DNA from: JAFGPF01 sp964409485
GTDB lineage: Bacteria > Chloroflexota > Dehalococcoidia > Dehalococcoidales > RBG-16-60-22
NCBI GenBank assembly: GCA_964409485.1
Contig: CAYPDM010000019.1
Location: 1-24,376 of the forward strand
Direction: 5' to 3'
DNA length: 24,376 nucleotides
In this document: positions 1 to 6,930 of the stretch, in pieces
Numbering within the stretch: position 1 is the first letter of the stretch
How the letters are laid out: every line of letters begins with the position of its first letter
Notes under the pieces: generated by a model
What the model saw: only the letters and a program-made list of their open reading frames with translations
Database searches by the model: none
Told to the model about the DNA's origin: nothing
Translations under genes and position numbers: made by a program

Positions 1-2365
1 TCCGGGCCTCCGCTTCCTGCCGGGAGAGGGATTCCAGCCGGCCGGTCAGGACGAACTCTTTACCGGAGAGGGGAAGCTCTTTTTGAACGGCGGCGGCTTC
101 TTCATTTGGGAAGACTCCAGCTTCTTTAAGCTTCTGAATAATTTTCTTATTTTCTTCTTGCCGGAAGAAGGCGGTAACGCTATCGGCAATCTTGGGGCCG
201 ATTGATTCAATGGCAATGAGTTCTTCCTTTGATGCGTTAGCTAATTTATCTATATTCTTGAATCTTTCAACCAATATATCTGCTGTTTCTTCCCCAACGT
301 GCCTTATACCTAGGCCATATATAATTCGGGATAGCGGTCTTTTTTTACTTTTATAAATAGCTTGTATGATGTTATTAACGTTCTTTTCTGCCATTTTATC
401 TAATTTAAGAAGCTGATCTTTCTTTTTCCATAGTTCGTATAAATCAGCAAAATTGTTGATGGAAAATTCCATGCTAGTGATAATATTGTTTATTTGCTCT
501 ATTAACTTCTTTTCATTTTTTGTACTAGATAGGGCTTCGTTTATCTGATCTAATAACTTAATTGAATAAGGAGTAATATTTACTTTATGTTTCTTTGAAC
601 TCTTAGATAATAGCTTTTTATTTGTAATAAGAGCAGAGGTAATTTCTTCTATTTGTTTCGCCAGCGGTTGAACATTGGTGGTAAGAGCAGAGGTAATTTC
701 ACCCATTTGTTTCGCCAGTGGTTGAGCGTTGGTGGTGAGAGCAGAGGTAATTTCTTCTATTTGTTTCGCCAGCGGTTGAACATTGGTGGTGAGAGCAGAG
801 GTAATTTCACCCATTTGTTTCGCCAGTGGTTGAGCGTTGGTGGTGAGAGCAGAGGTAATTTCCTCTATTTGTTTCGCCAGCGGTTGAACATTGGTGGTAA
901 AAATTGCGGCTATTTCCCCCATTTGTTGTGCTAGATTCCTATAATTTGGAGCTATTGTTTTAGATAGATTTTCTCCTATGCCGCGGATATCCATAGCGCC
1001 CCGCGAGGCGAAGTGCTCGATGCGTTGCTGCGCCTGGGCGGGACAGGCGGCGTTGGAGCAGTAGTACATGACCTCGCCCTCCGGCCTGATAACCTCTCCG
1101 CCGCACTCTGGACATACCGGGTTGCCATCTTTGTCCTTTAATTTATCAAGCAGGGAAAACTCCTTTTCCTGGCCGGTGCGCTTACTGGTAATCGGCCCGA
1201 CGACCTCCGGGATGACCTCGCCGGCGCGCTGGATGATAACCGTATCGCCGATGCGGATATCCTTGCGGCGGATATCGTCCTCGTTGTGCAGGGCGGCCTG
1301 CCGGATGGTAACGCCCCCCACCGAGACCGGCTCCAGGATGGCGTAGGGGTTGAGGGTGCCGGTGCGCCCGACGCTGATGCCGATATCTTTGAGGACGGTA
1401 GTGCCCTGGACGGCGGGGAACTTGTAGGCGATAGCCCAGCGCGGCTCGCGGCCGATGTCTCCAAGCTCTTCGTGCAGGTTGAGCTGGTTTATCTTGATAA
1501 CGATGCCATCGGCTTCGTACCGGAGGCCTTCACGCTGCGCTTCCCAGTGCGTGTAGTAATTTTGCACTTCCTCTATGTTTTTAAGCCGGCGGTTGTTGGG
1601 GTTTACCTTAAAGCCCAGCGTTTTCAGCCATTCCATGGTCTCCCAGTGCGTGTCTGGGGTAGCCTTACCCTCGGCCCAGCCCAGCATGTAGATGATAATA
1701 TCCAGCGGCCTTTTAGCCGTAATGCGGGAGTCCAACTGGCGCACCGAGCCGGCGGCGGCGTTGCGGGGATTGGCGAAGAGGGGCATTCCCTCCGCCTCTC
1801 TCTCCTTATTCAACTTGCGGAAGCCTTTTTTAGACAGGTATACCTCTCCACGTACTTCGAACCGGGGCGGGGCTTCTCTGGGGACGGAGAGGGGGATGCT
1901 GCGGATGGTCCGCAGGTTCCGGGTAATATTCTCCCCGCGTAGGCCATCGCCGCGTGTGGCGCCGGTAACCAGCTGACCGTCAATATAGGTGAGGGCGACG
2001 GCCAGTCCGTCAATCTTATGCTCGCCGACGAAATCGAAGGGCGTGTTACTGGCCAGGCGAGACGTGCGCGTGTACCAGGCCAGTAGTTCTTCCTTGGAGA
2101 AGACATTGCCGAGCGAGAGCAGGGGACGGGGGTGCTCCACCACGCCGAAGGCTTCCACCGGGGCGGCGCCGACCCTCCGGGTGGGGGAATCGGGGGTTAA
2201 GAGTTCGGGGTGCTCCTCTTCCAGACGCTTCAACTCCCGCATCAGTCCGTCGTACTCGGCGTCGCTGATTTCCGGGCTGTCCAACACGTAGTAACGGTAG
2301 TTGTGGCGGTTAATTTCGGCCTTTAACTGTTCGATTTTTCCTTTTGCTTCTTCGGGGCCGGTCAC
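1..2365 (-). CDS. ligA: NAD-dependent DNA ligase LigA, 3' end cut by window, with internal repeat insertion
   Basis: Seals nicks in duplex DNA using NAD+ in replication and repair. Reading the minus strand gives, in order: an N-terminal Ia region (HNYRYYVLDSPEISDAEYD); the adenylation domain with the nucleotidyl-lysine motif EHKIDG; the OB fold; and a zinc finger with four Cys (CPEC and, further on, CSNAACP). After HFASRGAMDIRGIGENL come about 170 unexpected codons. The ordinary ligase sequence then resumes at NNFADLYEL, followed by helix-hairpin-helix repeats (RPLSRIIYGLGIRHVGEE, IGPKIADSV) and the start of the BRCT domain (LSGKEFVLTGRLESLSRQ). I followed the frame through the insertion and found no stop. 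GTG at 2365 is preferred over ATG at 2392 because GAGGG lies just upstream of it and a likely -10 box ends only five bases before the ATG. Codon use is GC-rich up to about 1000, then strongly AT-rich down to about 130. Identity is certain; ligase activity of this form is not. Confidence 0.95.
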   Translation of the reverse strand, partial: MTGPEEAKGKIEQLKAEINRHNYRYYVLDSPEISDAEYDGLMRELKRLEEEHPELLTPDSPTRRVGAAPVEAFGVVEHPRPLLSLGNVFSKEELLAWYTRTSRLASNTPFDFVGEHKIDGLAVALTYIDGQLVTGATRGDGLRGENITRNLRTIRSIPLSVPREAPPRFEVRGEVYLSKKGFRKLNKEREAEGMPLFANPRNAAAGSVRQLDSRITAKRPLDIIIYMLGWAEGKATPDTHWETMEWLKTLGFKVNPNNRRLKNIEEVQNYYTHWEAQREGLRYEADGIVIKINQLNLHEELGDIGREPRWAIAYKFPAVQGTTVLKDIGISVGRTGTLNPYAILEPVSVGGVTIRQAALHNEDDIRRKDIRIGDTVIIQRAGEVIPEVVGPITSKRTGQEKEFSLLDKLKDKDGNPVCPECGGEVIRPEGEVMYYCSNAACPAQAQQRIEHFASRGAMDIRGIGENLSKTIAPNYRNLAQQMGEIAAIFTTNVQPLAKQIEEITSALTTNAQPLAKQMGEITSALTTNVQPLAKQIEEITSALTTNAQPLAKQMGEITSALTTNVQPLAKQIEEITSALITNKKLLSKSSKKHKVNITPYSIKLLDQINEALSSTKNEKKLIEQINNIITSMEFSINNFADLYELWKKKDQLLKLDKMAEKNVNNIIQAIYKSKKRPLSRIIYGLGIRHVGEETADILVERFKNIDKLANASKEELIAIESIGPKIADSVTAFFRQEENKKIIQKLKEAGVFPNEEAAAVQKELPLSGKEFVLTGRLESLSRQEAEAR
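458..964 (-). other. AT-rich in-frame insertion between the LigA zinc finger and HhH domain
   Basis: About 169 codons separate GENL (zinc-finger side) from NNFADLY (HhH side), where ordinary LigA proteins have roughly ten residues. The insertion begins with SKTIAPNYRNLAQQ, runs through the 18-residue repeats and ends in a Lys/Asn/Ile-rich, probably helical stretch (LLDQINEALSSTKNEKKLIE). Base composition is very unlike the ligase core: 29 of 120 bases are G or C in 481-600, against 38 of 60 in 1201-1260. No intein splice residues are seen (no Cys/Ser at the start, no terminal His-Asn before Cys/Ser/Thr). No transmembrane segment is evident. Confidence 0.85.
630..953 (-). repeat. 54-bp tandem repeat in ligA, two alternating types
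   Basis: There are five near-perfect 54-bp units at 630-683, 684-737, 738-791, 792-845 and 846-899, plus a degenerate sixth at 900-953. Each unit encodes 18 residues. Units 1, 3 and 5 encode TTNVQPLAKQIEEITSAL with small changes at the edges. Units 2 and 4 encode TTNAQPLAKQMGEITSAL. The degenerate unit carries the second type's QQMGEI, so the A/B alternation, and hence a 108-bp higher-order period, extends through all six. Units 2 and 4 are identical in DNA apart from the array edge, and units 1, 3 and 5 differ by one or two bases, so the expansion is recent. Confidence 0.95.
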
Positions 2366-2396
2366 GGAATTCCCTCGTCTTTCATTCTTCATAGCA

Positions 2397-2425
2397 AGTA
2401 TAGCACAGGGGATTAGAGGGGAAAA
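2397..2425 (-). promoter_or_regulatory. Candidate ligA promoter
   Basis: On the minus strand, TATACT (2397-2402) is preceded by 17 bases and a weak -35, TTTTCC (2420-2425). Transcription would begin close to the ATG at 2392, which favours the GTG at 2365 as the translation start. The -10 is good and the -35 is poor. Confidence 0.4.
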
Positions 2426-2512
2426 GGCTGTAGTTCCAGGGGCTAAGTAGAGAATGGTGCGGGGTGGCGCGTCCTTCAAAGGTGAAGGATAAAGGTGGTA
2501 AAAATTTTATCT

Positions 2513-2600
2513 ACCTCACCCCCTGTGTCCCCCTCTCCTGGCAAGGCTTTCAGCAGGAGAGGGGGAGGAAAAAGAAAGAGGGGTTTCACCCCTCTTAAAC
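2513..2600. repeat. Dispersed double-hairpin intergenic repeat, copy 1
   Basis: Lies in the 2366-2709 gap between ligA and the next gene. It has two stems: CCCCCTCTCCTG (2529-2540) with its perfect 12-bp complement at 2554-2565, and AAGAGGGG (2576-2583) with its complement at 2589-2596. The element starts with CTCACCCCCTGTGT and ends near CTCTTAAAC. A second copy with the same stems but altered loops lies at 6052-6139. A separate 7-bp hairpin, TCCTTCA/TGAAGGA, sits at 2472-2489. I see no gene in this gap. Confidence 0.85.
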
Positions 2601-2709
2601 GCCCCTGATAGGGTAGCGAAAATTATGGGATAAGCGGAGAATGATACGAGAGCGGCATGGGTGGGAAAAGATATCAAATATGGGGTGGGGAAGGGGCAAG
2701 CTGATTTTC

Positions 2710-2970
2710 TTATCCGGTTTCCACCCGCCTTAGCTCAAAGACCACCGGATTATCCGGGTCCGGGCAGGCCACGCGGGCCTTATCCGGGCCGCTCTCCCAG
2801 GGGAAGGAACCGCCGAACTCCAGGGTTTCCGCGAAGGGAAACAGCGTATAAAACGCCCAGGAGCACATCCCCGGAGGCGTCGTCTGGCCGATGATGAACT
2901 CGTCCCCAACTTTATGGCCGGCCTCGCAGGTGCCTTCCTGCGATATTACTTTAGCGATTATTTTTATCAT
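2710..2970 (-). CDS. Small TIGR04076-family protein
   Basis: An 86-residue soluble protein with the features of the uncharacterised TIGR04076 family: an N-terminal strand, CEAGHKVGDEFII, a central PPGMCSWAFYTLFPF and a C-terminal ACPDPDNPVVFEL. The Cys/Gly/Asp pattern (CEAGHKVGDE, GMCSW, ACPDP) is typical of the family; the function is unknown. GGAG lies about seven bases before the ATG. The ATG is two bases after the stop of the upstream Dph6-like gene, so the two are almost certainly co-transcribed. A longer relative of this family is at 7838-8599. Family assignment is from memory of the motif pattern and is fairly confident. Confidence 0.8.
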   Translation of the reverse strand: MIKIIAKVISQEGTCEAGHKVGDEFIIGQTTPPGMCSWAFYTLFPFAETLEFGGSFPWESGPDKARVACPDPDNPVVFELRRVETG

Positions 2971-2972
2971 GC

Positions 2973-3668
2973 TTACGCTCCAATATCTATCAACTCCGTG
3001 CCGAGAATGTCCAGGAAATGATGAGCGCCCCTGGTCACTTTCCGGCTCTCCGTGATTTCCAGCCGTTTTTTAAACAGGGGCCCGTCGATAACCAGGGTAT
3101 GGTACTCGCCGGCTTCGCCGCAGGGTGTGATATCTTTAGTCTTGGACATTTCCTCCAGACGCTTGAGAAAGTCTCTGTTTATGGTCTGCCCCAGTACTTC
3201 CTCCCCGAAAAACTCGGCTTTCGCGGCGACGACCACGGCGACGAAACCGGCGTCGATGAACTCCTTCACGAGTTTATTCTGGTCTTCCTCCCACAGGGGC
3301 AGATGTGGGGTCATACCGGCTTCTTTACAGATCTTTTCAATCCATTCGCGGTGGGCATTAAAGTCAATATCACCGAAGACGCCGCCTTCGATTCCTTCCC
3401 GCTTGAAGACCTTGAGCACCTTATTAAATTGGGCTTCGTAGTCGTCATCGGCGGTACGCTGCTGAACGATGGGAATAGCCATAGCCTCCGCCTGCTTTTT
3501 GATAACGGCGGCGGATATGCCGTGACTGCGCGAGCGCTCTCCGTCTCCGGTGACCATATTGGCAAGATAGCGGACATCCAGGCCGCCGGCGACCGCCCGG
3601 TGAAGGGCGAGGCAGCAGTCCTTACCGCCGCTCCATGAAGCGAAAATCTTTATCATGTTATTTATCAT
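2973..3668 (-). CDS. Dph6-like PP-loop ATPase (diphthine-ammonia ligase family)
   Basis: A 231-residue adenine nucleotide alpha-hydrolase-fold protein. The PP-loop SGGKD is at residues 13-17. The family's conserved blocks follow: GIEGGVFGDID near 95-105, the HREWIEKICKEAG segment, PLWEEDQNKLVKEFIDAGF, and PCGEAGEYHTLVIDGPLF near 180-200. Eukaryotic and archaeal members amidate diphthine on elongation factor 2. Bacteria lack diphthamide, so the bacterial substrate is unknown. The start overlaps the stop of the histidine phosphatase gene (ATGA); a second ATG four codons in is possible. The operon pairing with a CobC-like phosphatase could hint at nucleotide or cofactor metabolism, but that is inference. 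Confidence 0.88.
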   Translation of the reverse strand: MINNMIKIFASWSGGKDCCLALHRAVAGGLDVRYLANMVTGDGERSRSHGISAAVIKKQAEAMAIPIVQQRTADDDYEAQFNKVLKVFKREGIEGGVFGDIDFNAHREWIEKICKEAGMTPHLPLWEEDQNKLVKEFIDAGFVAVVVAAKAEFFGEEVLGQTINRDFLKRLEEMSKTKDITPCGEAGEYHTLVIDGPLFKKRLEITESRKVTRGAHHFLDILGTELIDIGA

Positions 3669-4267
3669 TTGAGATGGGAAGTATCATTGAGAAGCTGCAG
3701 GATGGCGCCCCGCGAATACGTTTCCACGATACTTAGCGAGGCCAGTTCTACCCGCAACTGAAGCCAGTGCTCCAGTCCCAGGCCCAGCAGGTTGCAGATG
3801 ATAAGTCGCAGGGGGCCTCCGTGGGCCACGATAAGCACTGTATCCTGCTCCTTATATGTTACCAGGTTTTCCATAAAAACCTGCACGCGGCTGTTGAGCT
3901 GCTCGATATTTTCGCCGCCGGGAAACGCCACCGTTTTCCAGTTGAGTAGTTCTTCGGCCATCTCCGGGTGAAGTCTCTGTATCTCCTCGAAGGTAAGCCC
4001 TTCCACGTAGCCGAAATTACACTCGTTGAGTTCCGGGCAGGCGGTTATTTTAACCTTATGCTTCGAGGAGATTGTATCCGCGGTGGAACGGGCGCGGCTT
4101 AAAGTACTGGTGTAAACAGCCTTTATTTTTTCTTTGGCCAGATGGTCGCGCAGCTTTTCCGCCTGTCTGATGCCGGTATCGCTCAATTCAATATCGGTAC
4201 TGCCCCAGAACCTGTCGTCCCGGTGCAGCTTGGTAATGCCGTGTCTTACCAGTAACAATCTCGACAA
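3665..4267 (-). CDS. Histidine phosphatase (phosphoglycerate mutase/CobC-like)
   Basis: A 200-residue member of the histidine phosphatase superfamily. The RHG motif gives the phospho-acceptor His at residue 9. The WGSTDIELSDTGIRQAEKL block, STLSRARSTAD, the acidic ELNECNFGYVEGL segment, and the second catalytic His in VAHGGPLR (149) are all in place. Length and motifs suit a small-molecule phosphatase such as alpha-ribazole phosphatase (CobC) or a broad-specificity PhoE-type enzyme; the sequence cannot decide between them. First gene of a tight minus-strand set with the Dph6-like and TIGR04076 genes. Upstream lies an inverted-repeat intergenic element. Confidence 0.88.
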   Translation of the reverse strand: MSRLLLVRHGITKLHRDDRFWGSTDIELSDTGIRQAEKLRDHLAKEKIKAVYTSTLSRARSTADTISSKHKVKITACPELNECNFGYVEGLTFEEIQRLHPEMAEELLNWKTVAFPGGENIEQLNSRVQVFMENLVTYKEQDTVLIVAHGGPLRLIICNLLGLGLEHWLQLRVELASLSIVETYSRGAILQLLNDTSHLK

Positions 4268-4293
4268 TGGCGACTCCTCTTAAATATTACCCT

Positions 4294-4382
4294 GTCATTG
4301 CGAGTGAAGCGATGCAATCTCATTATACCGCATTCAGGGATTGATTCGTTTTCCCGATTACATCAGGACTCCTCGCAATGAC
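4294..4382. repeat. Interspersed palindromic repeat with GTCATTGCGAG ends
   Basis: Perfect 11-bp terminal inverted repeats, GTCATTGCGAG (4294-4304) and CTCGCAATGAC (4372-4382), enclose about 67 bases containing GAAGCGATGCAATCT. This sequence type is a common short intergenic palindrome in many bacterial genomes. It fills most of the gap between the nuclease and phosphatase genes and has no coding capacity. Confidence 0.8.
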
Positions 4383-4395
4383 GTTTATAAAATTC

Positions 4396-5544
4396 TTACT
4401 CCTCTTCCGTGTTCCGCTTTTTCAGCCACAACTGGGGATAGGTGGACGTAACGTGCCGCAGGTCTTCTATCTGTTTTTTTAAATCCCTGGAGACGGACTC
4501 GTCGGCGAGAAGCTGTTTCAGTCGCGCCTGGTCGAGTCCCAGCACGTTTTCCCACAGTCCTTCCGGTTCCAGTATGGCTTTGACCTCTTCTTCGCTGAAT
4601 CCCGTCCTCTCCACGAGTTTACAGGTTATATCATGTTCGCTGCCGAAAACCCGGTTGATGTCTTCGGCCTGGCAGTATTCTATAATCGTCTGCTTGGCTT
4701 CTTCAAGCTGCGTTTGCAGTTCTTTAATCCGGGCTTGAAGGTCGGCGTAGCGTTCCACGGCATCGACGGCGGCAATGCCGGGCAGGACCTCCTGGCGGTC
4801 CGGCTCGGTCGCGACGGTTAAGTACTGGTGGCGGTAGTAGGGGCAGTGCTCGGCGAAATCACAGGGGCAGAACTGGTTTTCGGTAGCGGGGAATTTCCCC
4901 TGAACGATATTTTCCGCCACTTCAAGCACCAGTCGCCGGGCCTGGTCGAGCTGTGCCTCGCTCCGCGGCGGGCAGCTGCAGGCGGTATTCGAACGGAGAT
5001 GGTAGAGGGTGAGTATCTCCACGGGCAGCTGCCAGGTATGCTCGGCGGCCATCTGGTATATCGTCAGCTGCAGGTCATCCGCCAAATAGTCGGCGGTGAA
5101 AAGCTCCTTGTTCGTCTTGTAATCGATGATAGATAGGCCGCCGCTGTCCAGCTTGTCAACGCGGTCGATAAAGCCCCTTAGCTTAATGCCGTCTATATCC
5201 AGGGAAAAACCGCGCTCCAAGGCTACCGGCATATGGAAATCCGGACTGTGGATTTCCCAGAAACGGGTCAGTATCTCTTTGCCGTATTCTTTATATCCGG
5301 CTTCTTCCTCGGCTGATTCGTAAGCACGGGAAATCCAGTTCTGTTCATAATACTCCAGCAGCTCTTCCAGCGACGGGGGCGGGGGGGTATTGACCTTGAA
5401 AAAGCGCTCGACACAAGAGTGCATGGTGGTCCCGAAGCTGAAGTACCACCGGTCTTTCGACTTTAAACCGTCGATGTACTGTAGTTTGTAGTGCAGGGGG
5501 CATGACCGGTAGAGAGAAATCTGGGTAAAACTTAGGGGTTTAAT
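4396..5544 (-). CDS. RecB/AddB-like PD-(D/E)XK nuclease with probable ATT start
   Basis: A Cas4/RecB/AddB-type exonuclease domain protein of 382 residues if it begins at ATT 5544. The N-terminus carries LSFTQISLYRSCPLHYKLQY, the usual first block with the first Fe-S cluster Cys. A later block, GFIDRVDKL and SIIDYKTNK, gives the catalytic Asp and the D-x-K. The C-terminal Cys cluster FCPCDFAEHCP supplies the other likely 4Fe-4S ligands. A helical, coiled-coil-like tail follows (RIKELQTQLEEAKQTI). The first in-frame ATG (5424) would delete the conserved N-terminal block. GGGAGG lies six bases before an ATT codon at 5544, and an in-frame stop lies further upstream, so ATT is the best start. Probably acts in DNA end processing; no helicase partner is in this window. 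Confidence 0.85.
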   Translation of the reverse strand: MKPLSFTQISLYRSCPLHYKLQYIDGLKSKDRWYFSFGTTMHSCVERFFKVNTPPPPSLEELLEYYEQNWISRAYESAEEEAGYKEYGKEILTRFWEIHSPDFHMPVALERGFSLDIDGIKLRGFIDRVDKLDSGGLSIIDYKTNKELFTADYLADDLQLTIYQMAAEHTWQLPVEILTLYHLRSNTACSCPPRSEAQLDQARRLVLEVAENIVQGKFPATENQFCPCDFAEHCPYYRHQYLTVATEPDRQEVLPGIAAVDAVERYADLQARIKELQTQLEEAKQTIIEYCQAEDINRVFGSEHDITCKLVERTGFSEEEVKAILEPEGLWENVLGLDQARLKQLLADESVSRDLKKQIEDLRHVTSTYPQLWLKKRNTEEE

Positions 5545-5616
5545 AGCGAGCCTCCCATTATTACGGGTGAGTGTCAGCCCGGAAGCAGCCAGAGGGTGCC
5601 GGGATTATTTAATATT

Positions 5617-5904
5617 TTACTTTTTAAGACTATCAATAAAATCATCCAGTGTCAAAGCGGCCAGGGTGTTGGTCTGCAGGGTCCCGCGGGAACCGAGTTC
5701 GGTGGCCACCTTGGCGATGGTCTCGTTATTGGGGGCGTCCAGGACGTTGATAAAATCGCACTGGCCCAGGGTAACATACTGGGCTAAGATTTTTACGCCC
5801 ATTGCCTCTACTTCTTTATTGACCTCTTTGATTCTCTGGGGATTTGTTTTTACCGTTTTCCTGCCTTCATCGGTAAGGTTGGTCATCATAATGTACAGCG
5901 GCAT
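5617..5904 (-). CDS. GYD-domain protein
   Basis: A 95-residue protein of the GYD family, which has a small ferredoxin-like fold. Recognisable blocks are the N-terminal MPLYIMMTNLTDEGRKTV, VEAMGVKILAQYVTLGQCDFI and the C-terminal LGSRGTLQTNTLAALTLDDF. The biochemical role of the family is not established. AGAGGAGG lies directly upstream of the ATG. The stop codon sits just beyond the 5' end of the nuclease frame, so the two genes may be transcribed together. A short inverted repeat about 56-78 bases upstream could be an operator. Confidence 0.85.
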   Translation of the reverse strand: MPLYIMMTNLTDEGRKTVKTNPQRIKEVNKEVEAMGVKILAQYVTLGQCDFINVLDAPNNETIAKVATELGSRGTLQTNTLAALTLDDFIDSLKK

Positions 5905-5959
5905 AATTCCTCCTCTTATGCTAATATTATCCGGTGTCCTTTGCGGCCCTCTCCGGTGT

Positions 5960-5982
5960 TACAATAACGAGAGATTATTGTA
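5960..5982. promoter_or_regulatory. Inverted repeat, possible operator of the GYD gene
   Basis: TACAATAA (5960-5967) and its perfect complement TTATTGTA (5975-5982) are separated by seven bases. It lies between the divergent GYD and ccdA genes, nearer the GYD start. Size and spacing suit a dimeric repressor site; no regulator gene is adjacent. Confidence 0.35.
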
Positions 5983-6051
5983 CTAGTGATATATACGTAC
6001 CTGAAATTATAAGGTGTAAAACGTGTTTTGTCCATAGGGAGATTTTTATAA

Positions 6052-6139
6052 CCTTACCCCCTGTGTCCCCCTCTCCTGACAAGGCTTTCAGCAGGAGAGG
6101 GGGAAGTAATAAAAAGAGGGCCTGGCGCCCCTCTTAAAC
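6052..6139. repeat. Dispersed double-hairpin intergenic repeat, copy 2
   Basis: Same element as at 2513-2600. The 12-bp stem CCCCCTCTCCTG (6067-6078) pairs with 6092-6103, and AAGAGGG (6114-6120) pairs with 6129-6135. The first loop is nearly identical to copy 1 (one or two changes), while the second loop differs completely. It lies in the 5905-6211 gap between divergent genes, which holds no coding sequence. Confidence 0.85.
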
Positions 6140-6211
6140 TCCCCGCCGGGTACCATGATAGGATGAGTTAGACCTGCAACTACTGGCAACCGCTGCTGGA
6201 TAAGTTATACA

Positions 6212-6913
6212 ATGTCACTGATGGGTGAAAACGTAACGTTAATAGTCGCCTTCGGCGGGGGGCTGCTCTCCTTCCTTTCGCCGTGCGTGCTGCCGATGGT
6301 GCCGGTGTACCTGGCCAGTCTGTACGGACCGGGGATATTCGAAACTAAAAGCAGCCGCCTGCCGGTGTTCCTGCATTCGTTGAGCTTCGTGCTCGGATTT
6401 TCGCTCGTTTTTATTTTCCTGGGGGTAATCGTCGGGCTGACCGGCTACGCTATAAATCCGGACTACGCGCTGCTGCGGAAGATTGCCGGCAGCCTGCTGA
6501 TAGCCTTCGGGCTGTTTATACTGCTGGCCACAAAAGTGCCCTGGCTTAACTACGAAAAACGCCTATCTCCCTCAATTGGGAGCACTACCGGCTACCTGCG
6601 GTCTTTAATTATCGGGGCCGTCTTTTCGGTAAGCTGGACGGCCTGCGTGGGGCCGATATTGGGCAGTATCCTGGCGATAGCCTCGGTAAATGCAACGGCC
6701 TGGCAGGGGGCTTACCTGCTGGCGGTGTATTCGCTGGGACTGGGCCTGCCTTTCCTGATTGTAGGGGCGGCGTTTGATTTCTTCCTGCCCGTGTTGAAGC
6801 GTATCAGCCGGTATACGGGCTTAATCCATATTATCAGCGGTCTGCTGCTGATAATTATCGGTATTCTTATCCTGACAGGCAATTTGACGTGGATTTCTTC
6901 GCTCGTATCATGA
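6212..6913 (+). CDS. ccdA: Cytochrome c biogenesis/thiol-disulfide transmembrane protein CcdA
   Basis: A 233-residue polytopic membrane protein of the CcdA/DsbD-beta family. It passes electrons from cytoplasmic thioredoxin across the membrane to extracytoplasmic thioredoxin-like proteins. The two redox Cys are in the expected settings: LSPCVLPMVPVY (Cys25) and SWTACVGPILG (Cys146). Six hydrophobic segments are visible, and the length is typical. ATG 6212 was chosen; a second ATG three codons later is possible, and neither has a strong ribosome site. The stop is 17 bases before the TlpA-like gene, forming the usual donor-acceptor pair. Confidence 0.93.
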   Translation: MSLMGENVTLIVAFGGGLLSFLSPCVLPMVPVYLASLYGPGIFETKSSRLPVFLHSLSFVLGFSLVFIFLGVIVGLTGYAINPDYALLRKIAGSLLIAFGLFILLATKVPWLNYEKRLSPSIGSTTGYLRSLIIGAVFSVSWTACVGPILGSILAIASVNATAWQGAYLLAVYSLGLGLPFLIVGAAFDFFLPVLKRISRYTGLIHIISGLLLIIIGILILTGNLTWISSLVS

Positions 6914-6930
6914 TATGTTATAGGAGTCTT

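Noticed and set aside
653..934. Plus-strand open frame with regular protein repeats (FRQRLNIGGESRGNF type)
   Set aside because: It is the antisense of the ligA 54-bp array; the period is a multiple of three, so all frames stay open. No ribosome site, and ligA itself is in frame.
630..953. CRISPR-like array
   Set aside because: Units are contiguous with no spacers, lie inside a coding frame and alternate between two types; no cas genes are present.
458..964. Intein in LigA
   Set aside because: No Cys/Ser at the N-junction, no His-Asn at the C-junction, no intein blocks; the position is a linker rather than an active-site motif.
3018..3638. 206-codon plus-strand open frame opposite the Dph6-like gene
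   Set aside because: It is antisense to a gene with intact PP-loop and family motifs; a composition artefact.
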